DNA of 64,000 nt from Tilletia caries (GCA_032718865.1 JALUTQ010000046.1:1426001-1490000), one strand, 5' to 3'; shown: positions 9,537-21,494, counted from the stretch's first letter. The notes: generated by a model from the sequence alone, not told the origin. Program-made: numbers and translations.

Positions 9537-11640
9537 TCATGGCGAACCGTTCCGTATGTCAAGCAGCACCACCTCTCCTTGAGCAGGGGAAACCGGGCTG
9601 CATGGTCGTGATGGGCCGGAAGAACAGCAGCGAGCGTCTCTTCGGCTTCGATTTCCTGTAAAAAAGAAACGAGCCAGTTGTTGAACCATTAGACCAGCGG
9701 TAAACCTCTGCGTATTCCCACAGGGGGTGAACTCCCGCAGCGATCGTTGCCATGCTCTCCCTGGCCCTCTTGCCCATGGCACGTCCATGCAGCGACAACG
9801 GCGACGAGGCCGACGCTGTTGATTGTGCCGATCGCAGATCGAGCAACACGGCAGTCCGACCGCGTCCTCGTCCGGATCGGCACCGAAGAGCTCGGCGAGG
9901 GTGGGGAGCTTGCTGCTGTCCGGCTGGCCGAGATGATCGAGAATGAGCTTCCGAAGGCAGGCATCACCAACAAGCCCATGCCTGGCAAACGCGATCAGCT
10001 CGTCGTCGGCGATCTGTCGCTCTCCGCTCGCCTTTTCCCCGCGCATGACCCGAACGTCTTCCGCCAGCGAAGCTGACTCCTGGACCTGAGTCTCGAGCTC
10101 CTCCTCGATTTTTGCCTGTCCAAAAAACAAATGGCCGGTCGCGTAAAGTCAGATAAATGCTAATATATATATAAGGTACACGATGGAGACATAGTCTGAC
10201 TCTTACCACCAAGAATTTCCGCAGATCCAAATCAATATAGCTCGAGTCGACAAAGAGAAGCCCTTTGGCTCGATCTTTAAACCTCCTTCCGAATCTCCCA
10301 ATTCGCTGCCAAAAATGCAGCAATCGCCCCCAACAGCTTCCAGTGGAAGACCCGGAGCACTCGCAGGCAATCAGCACACATACCGAACGCGTCTGTGCAG
10401 ACGACGATGAGGGTTTCTCCGCGGTCCATACGCTCGCGGACGATGGCTCGGTGCTTTTCTGACATGTCGGCATGAAAGAAGTCCACAACGTCGTTGAAGC
10501 CCGCTCGTTTCGCCCATTGCTTGAGACGATAGGCCATCATGTTCCCTGCTTTTTTGTTGTTGATGAATATGACCGTCGTCTGAAATTCCTCCATCCGCTT
10601 CTTTATGGAAACAGGGTCTCCGGCCGCCTCCCACAGCTCTGGGACCTCGGACAAGATGTCGAGAAAGCTCTCTTCTGGGTGCGTGATTGGCCGGACACGA
10701 ATGTCGATATTGGGCCGATCGGTACCGACATCGACGACAAGGGGTTTGTATAGCTGCAGGGTGGTCTCGCAGAGTCTTTGAGCGGTCTCCGTCAGGGTCG
10801 CAGACATGATGAGGGCCGGGGCGGAGAGGTGCTTTCGGACGTGGCCGAGCTGTAGGAATTTCGGCCGGAAGTCCCGTCCCCACTGGTCCAATGTATGAGC
10901 CTCATCGAACACGAACGCCTTGACGATTTTTCTTAATGATTCATGCATTAGAACCTGGTTCAGAAATGCTCCCTCGGTTGCAGATTCTGCCGTCGTGAAG
11001 ACAAAGCGGTATTTTCCGCCTCGAATTGCGGTGAGGAGCGCATCGTCCTTGTGATGCGCTTCCACATAAGTCGCTCGCTCTCCGAATCTGTATCAAACGC
11101 AATGTATGAGCTCTTGAATGCGGTATGGGCGAGCATTTAAACACACAGCACTCACCTCTTGACTTACTCCCTGAGAAGAACGCGCAAAGGACCGAACGTG
11201 ATGATGACGCCGCTGCCGAGAAGAAGATCGAGATAGTCGAGGACTTGGCTCTTTCCTGTAGCCGTGGGAGACTTGAGGACCACGTCCAGACCGCGAGACA
11301 ACGCGTCCGAAGCGATTACTTGATGATGTCGAGGCGCGTGCGGCGTGTTGGAGTTCACTCCGGTTAAGAATCTGCAGACTGGGATAGCAAAGCTGTGAGA
11401 AGAGGGAACGGGGAAGAAAGAGTAAGCAGGACTGTCGAGCATCTGTTTGAAGAGGCGAAGAGAAAAAGAAAATAGGTGAGATTGGAAAGAAGTGGTCAGA
11501 TATACCTTCGCGCGCTTTGACCACCGAGTCTCGCCTTCGTCTTCAGCTGGATTTCGCTCGCGGCGCTTGCCCAGAGGCGACGTGCCGGCGCCCGAGCGCG
11601 ACGGCCGCAAAGCGGTGTGCAGTAGGGATGATTCTGCTGG
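9537..11640 (-). pseudogene. RecQ-like DNA helicase, frameshifted
   Basis: Minus-strand exons give the ordered motifs of a RecQ-type helicase. RHHQVIASDALSRGLDVV precedes the Walker A segment SPTATGKSQV (about 11250). After an intron (donor GTAAGT near 11168, acceptor near 11090) come FVFDEAHTLDQWG (DEAH box), MSATLTETAQRL (motif III), TTVIFINNKKAGNMM, DFFHADMSEKHRAIV and LIVVCTDAFGM (motif V). Motif VI, QRIGRFGRRFKDRAKG, lies in another frame: one extra base near 10308-10316 separates it from VFHWKLLGAIAAFL. The C-terminal zinc part is visible as CLRKLILDHLG...CCSICD (about 9860-9960). No ATG could be fixed for the 5' exon. Such RecQ-like genes are frequent near fungal transposons. It is probably dead unless the single-base shift is an assembly error. 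Confidence 0.65.
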
Positions 11641-11696
11641 CTTCCAGGTTCCAGCTATGCGAACGCATGAATGGGACAAATTGGCGGTGCGTGTCT

Positions 11697-11870
11697 GTGT
11701 GGTGTCAAGGTGGTGTCTGCCAACCTTCCACTTTTACTATACTTTGTAACCAGACGTCCTAGCGGACAGGCTGACGCCCTCTCATAGGCGTAGCCGAGTT
11801 TGAATTTTTTTTGATTTAAACTCGCGTGGCATGGCTTTATCCGCTGTGGACGTCTGATACGATGAGACTA
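11697..11870. mobile_element. Short inverted-repeat element (copy 1) with shared flanks
   Basis: Terminal inverted repeats CAGACGTCC(T)AGCGGA and TCCGCTGTGGACGTCTG bound a 106-bp core (11751-11856). Core and flanks are about 80% alike to 56262-56437, including GGTGTCAAGGTGGTGTCTGC to the left and ATACGATGAGA to the right. The real unit is therefore larger than the core. No clear target duplication is seen. Confidence 0.55.
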
Positions 11871-12816
11871 GGAAGTAGTGCCTGCTGCAGTTTCGGAGAA
11901 CGCTTCATGAATTCGAGAAGCTGTTCTCGCTCTGCCTTCGTCCATTGGTGCCTGCTGTTCCCCTTCTTTTGCTTTACAGCCGCAGCCGCAGTCGGAGAGA
12001 GGTCGTCGCCATCGCCAATGTTCATCGCTGCTACTCCGGATCCGCCTTTTGACGACGCAGAATCCACAGTATCTCCTTGTCGCTGAAAGGCAAGCAGAGA
12101 CCACATTGCAAGAGAAGCAACAAAGAGGTGCAGGAAGAACGAAGGTCAGTTGTCTGTACCGATGATCAGTCACTGCACAGTGCTGTGCACCGAGCCTCAA
12201 TCACTGACTTACCTGCTTTCTCTCATAGTCACTCAAGCCATCGTCTTCCACCACCTCATCTCCATCCTCCATCCCGACCATCGACTCTGCAGACGTTCCG
12301 CTGGTGCGTTCTGGATTCGTGGACAGCGAGCGCAGTCCGGGATCGATTGCTGACCAGTCATCGCCTTCTTGCACAGCAGCTGCTCCATCACCATCGGGCT
12401 AGGTTCCGGCAGCACTCTGCAAGCTGGTATCGTCTCCTTCCGGTGAGGGCGACGTGGTGTTTCGATAGTCGAACGGCGGAGGCGGAGGAAGACGCAGGTG
12501 GGGAGCGGGGGAGTCGGTCGGAGCTGGTGTCGCAGACGGTACCGGTGATCCCACTTGCTTCTGAGGTCGAAACAGCTTGATGGCGATGCGGCGGCCAGGG
12601 TGCGTTGGCGAGGTAGTCATCGGAGTCGAAGCCAGTATGCGCAGCACCCGCTTTTGCATGCTGCTGCTGTTGACAGAAGACGAAGACGACGAAGAGGGGG
12701 GGGGGGTTCAGAAGGTTAGGAGGAGGAAGGGAAGGGTCGACTTCATTTGCTGCAGGACCCGCACTTCTTCCACGTCGCCCCATCATTGCTGCGTTGTGCA
12801 CGCGGGGAGGTCGCAT
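11837..12816 (-). CDS. Hypothetical protein whose last codons lie in a repeat
   Basis: At least three minus-strand exons can be joined. The first starts near ATG 12816 and contains GRRGRSAGPAANEVDPS. The next has KRVLRILASTPMTTS, a P/S-rich stretch and then an acidic part, MVGMEDGDEVVEDDGLSDY, before the donor GTAAGTCAG (about 12210). The last begins after CCTTTCAG at about 12083 with RQGDTVDSASSKGG and contains the basic helical HQWTKAEREQLLEFMKRSP, which recalls a Myb/SANT-like helix. The last six residues, SDVHSG, and the stop (11837-11839) are encoded by the short inverted-repeat element, so the original end has been replaced. Exon joins in the middle are not fully resolved and some frame changes may be real damage. 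Function unknown. Confidence 0.4.
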
Positions 12817-12935
12817 GTCAAACGGGTGCGGGTCACGGGAGAAAGCAGTACGGGCGATGTTGGCAGAGCGAGTGCAGAGGATGAGGAGGTGATGGATGTT
12901 TACTTGCTGAATGCTGATGGATCTTTTCTCTCTGC

Positions 12936-14402
12936 CTACACCCCCAAAGTCTGAGGATTTTTAAGTTTCATCTTCAGAATTTTTGAGGAGTCTCCTCAGC
13001 CTACCACCCCAAATTTTAAGAGGACCCGGGATCCTCCTGACTGAAATCCTCTCCTGTAATCTTAGGGGATTGTCAGGGATGCTCTTCAAGATGAAATTTT
13101 ACAATTCTGGGAATCTACATGTCCAGGAGTCTCCTGTGGATCTCCTGGGGTATCCTGAGCCAGGATTTTCGAAGAGACTGCTCCGAGACTTCGCAACACG
13201 GTGTTGCGAATTGATCGACCCGGTGTCGCGAGAATTTCTGCCTTAGAGAATTTTCACCGTCCACACACGCACCCTGACCTCCCTCCACACCCTCAGACCT
13301 CTGCTCACCATTCTTCATCCCCCCTTCCCATGCACCCGGGCGATAGCATGCGCATGCGTATCAGCACCCGAGCATCAGTGTCTTCCCTGCGCTCGCCCAC
13401 AGCAGCACCAGCTTCTTCCCTAGCCCACCCACTCCCATCCGCACCCGCATCCGCCATCTGACACCATCACTGACTTTTTCACATCGCGTCACCGCCGTCT
13501 GACTAATAACTCATCGTTCTCTTTTCCAGAGCAGTCAGCACAGCTTGCCTTCGTTCTCTTTTCTTCCAGCATTGACTGCTGACTTCCGTCTTCCCTTCCA
13601 CGCTGCTGATTTTTCTTCACACACCCTGCAGATTTCACATTCTATTTTTTCTCACTTTCTCCCTTATGACCTCTGTCCTCGTCCCACCTTACAGTCACAG
13701 TCCTTGATCCAACACGCACGCGCTGTCCCGGATGGTCCAGTTCTCTTCTGTCCTTGCTTCTCCGTTGTTATGTTGTGTATAATGTATCATATGTCCTTCC
13801 TGTCCTTTTTCCTCACCCACAATTCCACATCATGGTATCACATACATATCATAGTGTCGTCAGTCTGATTGAAAGGTAGCATGAGGAGGATGAAGGGAAA
13901 TTCTGCCGCTTCTATTATAGGCCTCAGGATCATCCCTGACATGTTATCCTCCTCGACATGTTGAGGATAGGGTCTAAAGCATGTCGAGGATGATCCTTCC
14001 GCCTATGGCCACCACTGGGGCTGAGGAGGCTCCTCAAAAATTCTCAAGATGAAATTAAAAAATCCTCAGACTTTGGGGGTGTACTGTGGAAAAGGAACGG
14101 TGAGGTGAGGATGCTGGATGGCAGAGGTCTGAGGCTGTGGGAGAAGGTCAGAGTGCGCCGGTGGACGGTGAAAATTCTCTAAGGAGAAATTCTCGCGACA
14201 CCGTGTTGCGCAGGCTCGGAGGAGTCTCTTCGGAAATCCTGGCTCAGGATATCCCAGGAGATCCACAGGAGACTCCTGGACATGTAAATTCCCAGAATTG
14301 TAAAATTTCATCTTGAAGAGCATCCCTGACAATCCCCTAAGATTACAGGAGAGGATTTCAGTCAGGAGGATCCCGGGTCCTCTTAAAATTTTGGGGGTGT
14401 AG
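12936..14402. mobile_element. Composite inverted element, CACCCCCAAA ends
   Basis: The block starts CTACACCCCCAAAG (12936) and ends TTTTGGGGGTGTAG (14402), with TA next to both CACCCCC tips. Two inner pieces are inverted repeats of each other. One is 12941-13003 against 14021-14080 (CTGAGGATTTTT with AAAAAATCCTCAG). The other is 13006-13335 against 14085-14401 (about 320 bp, starting CCCAAATTTTAAGAGGACC). The order is a, b ... a', b' rather than a perfect hairpin, so two related elements are interleaved or rearranged. Both are dense in AGGATCCTC/GGAGTCTCC words. The similar open frames at 12983-13246 and 14066-14434 are by-products of the repeat and not genes. The core 13340-13880 is pyrimidine-rich and holds no gene. 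Confidence 0.6.
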
Positions 14403-14523
14403 TAGCCCCTCTTCTCACAGATTGCCGATCTCACGCGGAGCTGCTGGGGTCCTCAAAAATCAGTGTGAGAAGTCTGCATTTTTCCTCACGAACATGTCAT
14501 AAATCATCATCTCACGCCCAACC

Positions 14524-16210
14524 TTGAATCTTCCTCAGCTTCCTGTTGAGGTCCTCCATGTGGTACTACTCGGCCTCGCAAAGTACTTGTTCCGGACAGC
14601 GATTGGGAAGCTGGGCGAGCGAGAGAAGGCTCAGCTTTCTGCATACTTAAGTGACGCAGATGTAGACGGGCTCGGGTTGGACGCGAAAATACGAGGGGGC
14701 TACACGGTTCGACATGCCTTCAGCCTTCCTGCCCTCCTCGCAGTAATGCCAAGCGTCCTTCATCTCGTCAACTCCGACCAGGCCCTCTCCGCTTTGTCCG
14801 ATGCGTGGCTCGCGGCCGCTCGACTAGCTGGCTAGCTGCGGCATTATACGTCGACTCTGTGGAACGGGCGCGCGTATCTCATTATAAGGTGTGTACCACA
14901 GTACCAGGGCTACATGAATCCAGTCTAGCAGTCTATGGACTCTCATAGGCTCATCTTGTCTACATCCTTCGAAATCCCTCAGACCCATGTTGCTCGATGC
15001 GTTACCTCGGTTTTCCACGTTCTGGCAAGAGCTGCACCGGAACTGCTGTCTGCTCGTGACAAAACCCAAGCTTCATTTACTCTGTCGCTGCGTGGAACAC
15101 TTCTCTTCTTTTGGTCCGCTGTCAGCAGTGAGTGCAGAGCGCTTCGAGGCGTACAGCACGATCGTTCGCGCTGCTGCTGTACACAGCAATCGACTGCGGC
15201 CTTCCAGGGACATCGCAAATTCGATTCTGCAATAACAAGACTTGCGGCACATCATGAGCGGGGTCGGATACACGCCGAAACCTCGGCCGGAGGGGGAATG
15301 CGAGTATTGCTGCTCACTCCGCCCGGTAAGGTGCTGTAAAGTATGTATGGGCTCGAGACTAAGTAGCCAAAGAGAACTCCAGGTCATTTAAGAGAACAAC
15401 TGGAGTATTGGACACGTCACACAGGTACATTTGGATCTTAATGATTTACATTCCTTGTCTATATGTCATTAGGCTCGACTACTCCCTTGAAGGACGGCAA
15501 AGAAGTTCGGCGCCTGCTCGACGACGAAACGGGGGCGGGGCGATGGGTCGAAGCTGGTGGGCAGCAACTGAACGACGAGAAGCGTGCACGGTCGTTATGT
15601 CAAGTGGAAAGTGTGGTACTCACCTCCAATCTCGATGTCGTCAAGGTCGAAAGTGGCATCCTCATCTCCGAGCCGATCAGTCGACACGAGAGCGGCAAAC
15701 GGCGAACGACATTGCTTCCCGTCGACGAAATTCTGGCGCCGCTCGAGAATAATCAGCAGAGCGTGGTCATTCGAGGGTCTCCGCTGTGGCCGGCGTCGGA
15801 CGACGAGAATGATGTATCCGGGCTCTTTCATGTAGAGCTCGGTGACCCAGACAAGAATCTGCTCGTGGCTCTGGAAGATGTTGTCGCAGTCGTTAATCTG
15901 CAGCACGACTGCGAGACGGCAAAACAAGAACAACAGCCAGCGCCGCGCTCATGAGGGGGACAATCTATACGTTTCGCATTCAGATGTTGGAGCATACACC
16001 ACCACTTTTGCGCAGTTTCGGTCGGCTCATGCTCTTTGGCCCAACCTTCGGCTCGGCAAGGAACGTGATGCGAAGGAAATTGAGCGCAAGGCGGGACGCA
16101 TGATGCAGCGCTCGAATGATCGGATCATGTTGGAAGGGACCTGCTGCTCCTGTGTATCGAGATGATAATCGTCCAAGAACCCGTACCCGTATGGGCTAGA
16201 AAACTCCACA
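14524..16210 (+). pseudogene. Transposon-associated Basidiomycota protein, decayed
   Basis: Fragments in different frames line up with a protein family I recall as common and repetitive in Basidiomycota. They are LPVEVLHVVLLGLAKYLFRT with YTVRHAFSLPALLAVMP (14530-14830), then KPKLHLLCRCVEHFSSFGP, AERFEAYSTIVRAAAVHSN and RPSRDIANSILQ (15000-15232). LRHIMSGVGYTPKP (~15240) follows, and finally a 160-codon C-terminal frame (15463-15954) with VNLQHDCETAKQ. Stops and frame changes separate the parts, and short introns alone do not explain them all. I associate the family with large DDE-type fungal transposons but cannot name the class, so the name is left open. Confidence 0.55.
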
Positions 16211-16422
16211 GCCTGTTCGATCTCGCCTTCGGGCTTCGCCTTCTGGATGGTCCATGTTTACATCTTCGTTGTCGTCAAAAAGAGCTGAGATTTGTGTAAG
16301 AGGGCAGAGGCATCTTGTAAGAAATGGAGGTGCGGGTAGGAAATCCGAAAAGAAATACGGGGTGGACCGGTGGACGGCCGACGGGCGGTGAAGTGGTGGT
16401 TGTCCTTGTCGAGAGCAGCATA

Positions 16423-16490
16423 GGGGCAGATTTCTTCCTCGTCGTTTCAGAAATCGGCCAAAAATTCGGAGAGAATCCGAAATCTGCCCC
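16423..16490. repeat. 68-bp short inverted repeat unit
   Basis: GGGGCAGATTTC at 16423 is repeated inverted as GAAATCTGCCCC ending at 16490. The arms enclose 44 bp containing TTTCAGAAATCGG and TTCGGAGAGAATCCGAA. It could be a tiny MITE or a hairpin. No clear target duplication. Confidence 0.4.
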
Positions 16491-16494
16491 CCAA

Positions 16495-16738
16495 ACCTAT
16501 ACTAAACTAGAGAAGGCTCTGCTAGTAGTATGTCTGTAGTGACAAGTGAAGAGTGATGATTAATGACCAAGAGAAAGAACTAGGTACAAGGATGAGCTCG
16601 AGAAGGGTAAGGATGAGGGCGAGAGAAAAGTGTGACGTGGGAAAAAGTGGAAGGAAGTGGAGGCAGGGTGTTGCTATGCGGGATGCGTGTGGGAAAAGAG
16701 GGAAGTAGAGAGAAAGGGAAGGTGATAAGATCGTTGCC
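16495..16738 (+). mobile_element. LTR fragment of the 24935-25215 family
   Basis: It is about 80% like the solo LTR at 24935: TACTAAACTAGAGA start, GAGCTCGAGAAGGGTAAGGA, GTGTGACGTGGGAAAA, and GTTGCTATGCGG core. The 3' end with CCAGCACA is missing, because the sequence changes at about 16738. Confidence 0.6.
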
Positions 16739-17420
16739 AACCTTGAACCTTCCATGCTCTGCGTGTCAGAGTTTTCCCCAGACTTTTTGAGGATTTAAGG
16801 GTTAATTCATTTCAACTTACGGCCGAGAAAGACGTGTGCCAGAACTTGATCAGAGTATCTACACATTGGTAGAAGTGGTCGTGGTTACACGTCACGGAGA
16901 TGGCCTCAGTTGATGTCAGAGTGGTATTTGGTATAGGCCTGGTTTGTGGTAGAAGCTGTCACTAATCTTGGTGCGAGGGTGGGGCGTGGGGTAGACCGGT
17001 AGGCGTCGTCGAGATTGCACAACTGGTTGACTGGGGGCGAACGCCCCCCAGACCCCCCCCCCCCCCCTTGTATCGGTAGCGTGCCGATAGGGTACTAACC
17101 TGCGGGGAAAGTACGAGTAAGAGGACAACGTCTAAGGAAGGAAGGAAGGAAGTGTATTTCACGTCACTAATTAAACCACTACAGGCGTGGGAAGTGACCG
17201 GCAACTCCACACAACAACACGAGTGATGGAGCTGGGCGCACGGGCGAAGCGTCAACATAAAGCTGAGAGGGGGCAGATGATAAGGAGGAGGAGCAAGAGA
17301 GTGCGGGAAGGTGTTGTCTAGCCAGTGTCTGAATGCCAAAATTACTCTAGCAGCCCACAATGACCTCGCAACCGCCGGACCCAAGCCTCGTGGAGGTGAT
17401 GGCTCCGGGTAGGCACGGTG
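16739..17420. other. No gene; fragments of repeats and a 14-C run
   Basis: At 16770-16830 there is a piece with CCCCAGACTTTTTGAGG and TTACGGCCGAGAAAG, as in the CCCCAGACTTT family. At 17018-17066 ACAACTGGTTGACTGGGGGC is followed by CAGACC and about 14 C, as at 24599-24636, possibly the start of an LTR retrotransposon interior. The part 17100-17420 is probably the 3' untranslated region of the LINE on the minus strand. Confidence 0.45.
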
Positions 17421-17432
17421 CATCAAGATGGT

Positions 17433-20400
17433 TTACGCCGCCTTATTGCAGTCGTACGCCCGAGAGAGACTGACGTACTCGGCAAAGAGATCAATGCCGG
17501 CAGGTTGGTTGAAGAGGGAGGTGGAAAGCGCATGGGGTGGGGGGTGGTGGAGAGTGAAAATTGATTGGTGTGTTGCATAGGTGTGGCATCGGAGAGGGTG
17601 GAGTCGAGTCTTGGGACGCTCGCAGCGGCAGAAAAGATGGGCGTCTGGGTGCTTGAATTGGGGCCGCTGGTGGTATGGTGCAAATCCCCATGTCCTGTCT
17701 TGGCTTGGAGCCAGAGGCCCAAGACCTTCCTGGGCATCGAGGCCAAATAAGGTCCCGGCTTCAAAGAAGGTGGGGTGGTGCGGAGGCGGCGGTAGTCCCG
17801 GTGACGAGGGTCTACAGACCACAAGTGCTGCCACTGACGGACCATCTTTTCCTTCGCAGTGCGGCGTGCAGAGGCGAGGCTTTGAGTCGGCCAGATTTTG
17901 CGCTCGTCGGCGCGGATCGCAGAGGCACCTTCTTTGGCCTTTTGATCCGCTCGCTCGTTGCCGGCGACGCTGCTGTGTCCTGGGGTCCACGACAAGCAGA
18001 CTTGGCGGGCAGGGTCGTTGGACACCCAGGACAGGATTTTCTCCCGGAGGGACGCGAGGAACTTGCCGCTGGTGCTGTTGTGGTGGGCGTCGGCGACCAG
18101 GGCTTGCAGGACTGAGGAGTTGTCAATGAAAGCGCTCACTTTTTCGGCTCCCGTGCGAGAGGCAATGTCGCAGGCAGCCGAGACTCCCCGCAGTAGCCCA
18201 TACGCCTCCACGTCAAAGATTTCCGAGTCGGGTCGCAAATTAATGCTCCGTTCTTTGATGCATTCCGTGCCAGCCCTTGTGCACCAATACACCACATAAG
18301 CGGCCCCGACCTTGCGGTTCCGGCCGTGCAGCTGCAGGGAACCGTCGGTGTATACTTGAACGGTCCCGTGGTCCCCGCTGGCTCGGGCAGGGTGCTGAGC
18401 AGCTACCGTCTCTTCGTCAGGCAGCTGCAGTGTGAACCCGGGGTGCTGTGCGAGACCCCCTCCCCAAGGTGGGCCGGCTGTGGCGCGGTGGCTCTCGACC
18501 AGCTGGGTTGCGCGGGCCATGTCCAGCAGCGGGGTGGTCTGGCGCGGTGCCACGCGAAGGAGCTCGTCATCGGCGCCAGCGGTGCGGCGTGTGACTGGAT
18601 GAAGGCTTGGCAAGGTGCGAGTTCGGATTGAGTAGCGCTCGAGCAGGTAGTCGAGCAGGGGGGGCCATGGGTGGTAGACTTGCTTCGCACTGGAGCGCCA
18701 TGATGGGAGTTGTTCGCCAGACCGGAAGGATGATCCGCATGGCCATGTTTTTGAACCCGATCCAACGCGCTGGCGATACCGACTGCGCCTTGGACCCCAA
18801 CCGGTTTTGGAGCCGGTGCTGCTCGTCCCGGTGCCCGGCGTGGAGGGGGAGGCTGGCGTTTGACGCCTCGCCACCACACTGGAGACGCGTACGTCATGAT
18901 TGGGAGGACGCATGAGACGAATGCGCGGCGGAGAAGAAGGGCAGATGGTCCTCGAACCGTGTTCGCGAGCATGCGGAGGCAGGCCACAGCGCCTTTCGCG
19001 CGGGCAACGAGCTTGCGCACGTGCGGCGCCCAATCCAGTGTAGGGCTCAGCCAGATGCCGAGCCACTTCACTGTGGAATCCCACTGTACCGGCTCCACTA
19101 CGTCTGCAGGGGTTGGACCTAGGCGGACGGGGAGGAGCTCTGGTCTAGTGCGCGTGCGGGGAGGGAAGTGAATCAGTTCGCGTTTGGCAGGGTCAAAACA
19201 CAGGCCGTTGTCACTTGCCCAAGTGACTGCCGCTGCATAGGCCTCCTCCAGCGCGTTGCAGTTGTCTTGGATGCTTGAGCCCTGAACCTCGAGCGCTCCA
19301 TCGTCCACGTAGCCGAAGAGGCGGACGCCCTCCGGCAGGCAATCCCACAGAGGGGAGGTGTAAATCACAAAGCAGATGAGGCTAAGCGGTGACCCTTGAG
19401 GGAGGCCGGAGGTGTGCGCAAAGTGGTCTCCGACGACGCCGTCCAGTTTGATCTGGGCCGAGCGCTGCCGAAGCCACCAGGCGACAAAGCGCACGAGAGG
19501 AGCGGGGAAGCCTGATTTCCACAGCAGGCGGATTAAGCGGCCAGGGTCGGGGTTGTCAAAGGCGCCGACGATGTCGAACGTCAGCACCGAGGTTGTGAGT
19601 CGTGTGGACTGCGCCCACCCCGCGTGGACGTCGTGCACCAGCGCAACGCCTGCGTCGGTGGTGCTGCGGTGCGGCACACCGCCGAACTGAGTCCAGGGGA
19701 CCACACCTCGTTCCTGGGCCATCCAAGTGACACGCGACGCCACGATCTTCTCCAACACCTTGCCGAGGACTGGCAGCAGCGCAATCAGACGGTAAGAGCG
19801 TGCTAGGGAGGGGTCGCGGTTGCCGCCCTTGCGCATGACTGAAAGAATGGCGTGGCGGAATGGCGCGGGAAAGTAGCCAATCTCGAGGCAAGCGGTCGCC
19901 AGGGAGAACAGGGGATCCTCGAGACTCTCCCAGCCCTCTCGGATGGCGCGCCCCGTGATCTCGTCCGCTCCAGGGGCCTTGTCCGGCGCTGCCGCCCACA
20001 CTGCTGCTCGAAGTTCTTGCCGTGTGACAGGGTGATGGTGGGCAGCAGCAGCTCGGTCGGGAAGTTGATCAAAAACTGCAACGGGGTCTTCAAAGTTTCG
20101 GTCAGGGATCAGGGTTTGCTGCAACACACGTCTCTTTTCCACTGGCGTCGCATACACGCTGCCCTCGTCGTCCCGCAGTGCGGGAGAGGCGTATTGGCGC
20201 TCGCCGAGTGCCCACTTGCGTGCCGTGAAGATCTGGTTTCCTTCGATCTTGTCTGCTTGTGCCCGATAGAACTTCTCGCGCGCCTGCCGCAGTGTCCGCT
20301 TGGCGGTTGATCGGGATTGCTGCACCGCGTCGAAGAGCGGCAGGTCCAGCAGCCCTCCGGACACGGATACGGCGTACTCGCGCTCAAGAGTTGCTGTCTG

Positions 20401-21402
20401 GCGCGTCGCCGAGGAGCAGTCTGGTGTCCACCACGGGTGCCCTTGCCCCGTAGTTGGCGTGCGAGGGATCGAGTTGAGCATGGCTGTAAAGATGCAGCTG
20501 CGCATGGCCTCCGCGAGCTTGTCGATGCTTGCGCGGGCTGCAGAAGGGTCATTCAGAGATCGACGCAATGTCAGAATCAAAGGATCGATTCCAGTTGGGG
20601 TGAGACTGCGCAGCTGCTCACGATACGCGTCCCAGTCTGCCCGTTCGAAACGAAACTTGAGAACACGTGTCGGGGGGGCGCCAGCTCCGCAGCGGAGCAC
20701 TGTGAGGATGGGGAGGTGATCTGAACCTGCTGCCAGGTCCGCTCGAACCGCGCAGCTGTCCAGCCACCCGCAGGTGTCGAGGGCGGAGTTCCCGAGCACG
20801 AGGTCAATGGCGGAGCCGCCAGAAGCCGCGGGGCGCGTGATCGTGCCTGGTTTCAGGCCGAAGGCCCAGTCTCGATCGAACACGAAGTCGGCGAAGTCGG
20901 ATGCCTGCGCTGTCACGTTGCCAGCCCACCATCGCGTCGACCAGTCCTCGTGATTGAGGTTGAGGTCGCCGCCAGCCAAGCAGGGACCCTCAATCTCGGG
21001 GAGGCTCATGAACGCAGCAGCTCCCTCTCCCCACCCATCGGATCCATGGGGGGCGTTGTATATGTTTACAAGCCTTAGAGTGCGACCTCGTGAGGCTTGA
21101 AGGTCAATGACCAGAATGTCTCCATTGTCTTTGGTGAGGGTGGTGTGGGCAATGGGAGTCCAGGGGAAGTCGTGTTTCCGGATGTATGTCGCGACTCGAG
21201 GGCGAATACCTGCGGCTAGAGAGGGAAGGTAAATTTGGTAGCAGCTACCCAGAATTCGGGGAAGGGTTCGTAAGCTCGCGGCGCTGAAGAAGCCGCCGGG
21301 CTCTTGTATCATGATGATGTCCACGTCGTTCTTCTTTGCGATCTCCAGGATCGCGCTCGTCGACTCCGCGCTTCGTCCAGTGTTAAGCTGGAGAACGCGC
21401 AA
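17433..21402 (-). pseudogene. LINE ORF2: endonuclease, reverse transcriptase, RNase H
   Basis: From ATG 21402 the first ~880 residues are open. The AP endonuclease shows VLQLNTGRS, MIQEPGGF, GGDLNLNHEDW, SAIDLVLGNS and GSDHLPIL. The reverse transcriptase shows LTFDIVGAFDNPD, TSGLPQGSPLSL and LFGYVDDGAL, the catalytic YVDD. Near 18840-18860 the frame changes beside a run of C/G, and a second change lies at the G run 18659-18664. The RNase H domain follows at about 18370-17860: VYTDGSLQL, FDVEAYGLLRG, FIDNSSVLQ and WTPGHSSVAGNERADQ, with all acidic residues present. A third change near 17690-17710 leads to the terminal zinc-like HLFCRCERPKTRLHPLRCH and the stop at 17433. With three shifts the enzyme cannot be made as it stands, yet every catalytic residue I can check is kept, so the copy is young or the shifts are errors. 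Confidence 0.8.
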
Positions 21403-21494
21403 GCCCAGCTCGCGGCGACCAGCACCGCGGCCTCGGTGGCCCCGTCTGACTCCGCTGTTGCGCGGGACGGGGCTGAGAGGGGGGTGGGGGCATT

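Noticed and set aside
12983..14434. Two similar frames (12983-13246 +, 14066-14434 -) as paralogous genes
   Set aside because: They are the same repeat read from two inverted copies; no start, codon bias or domain supports coding.
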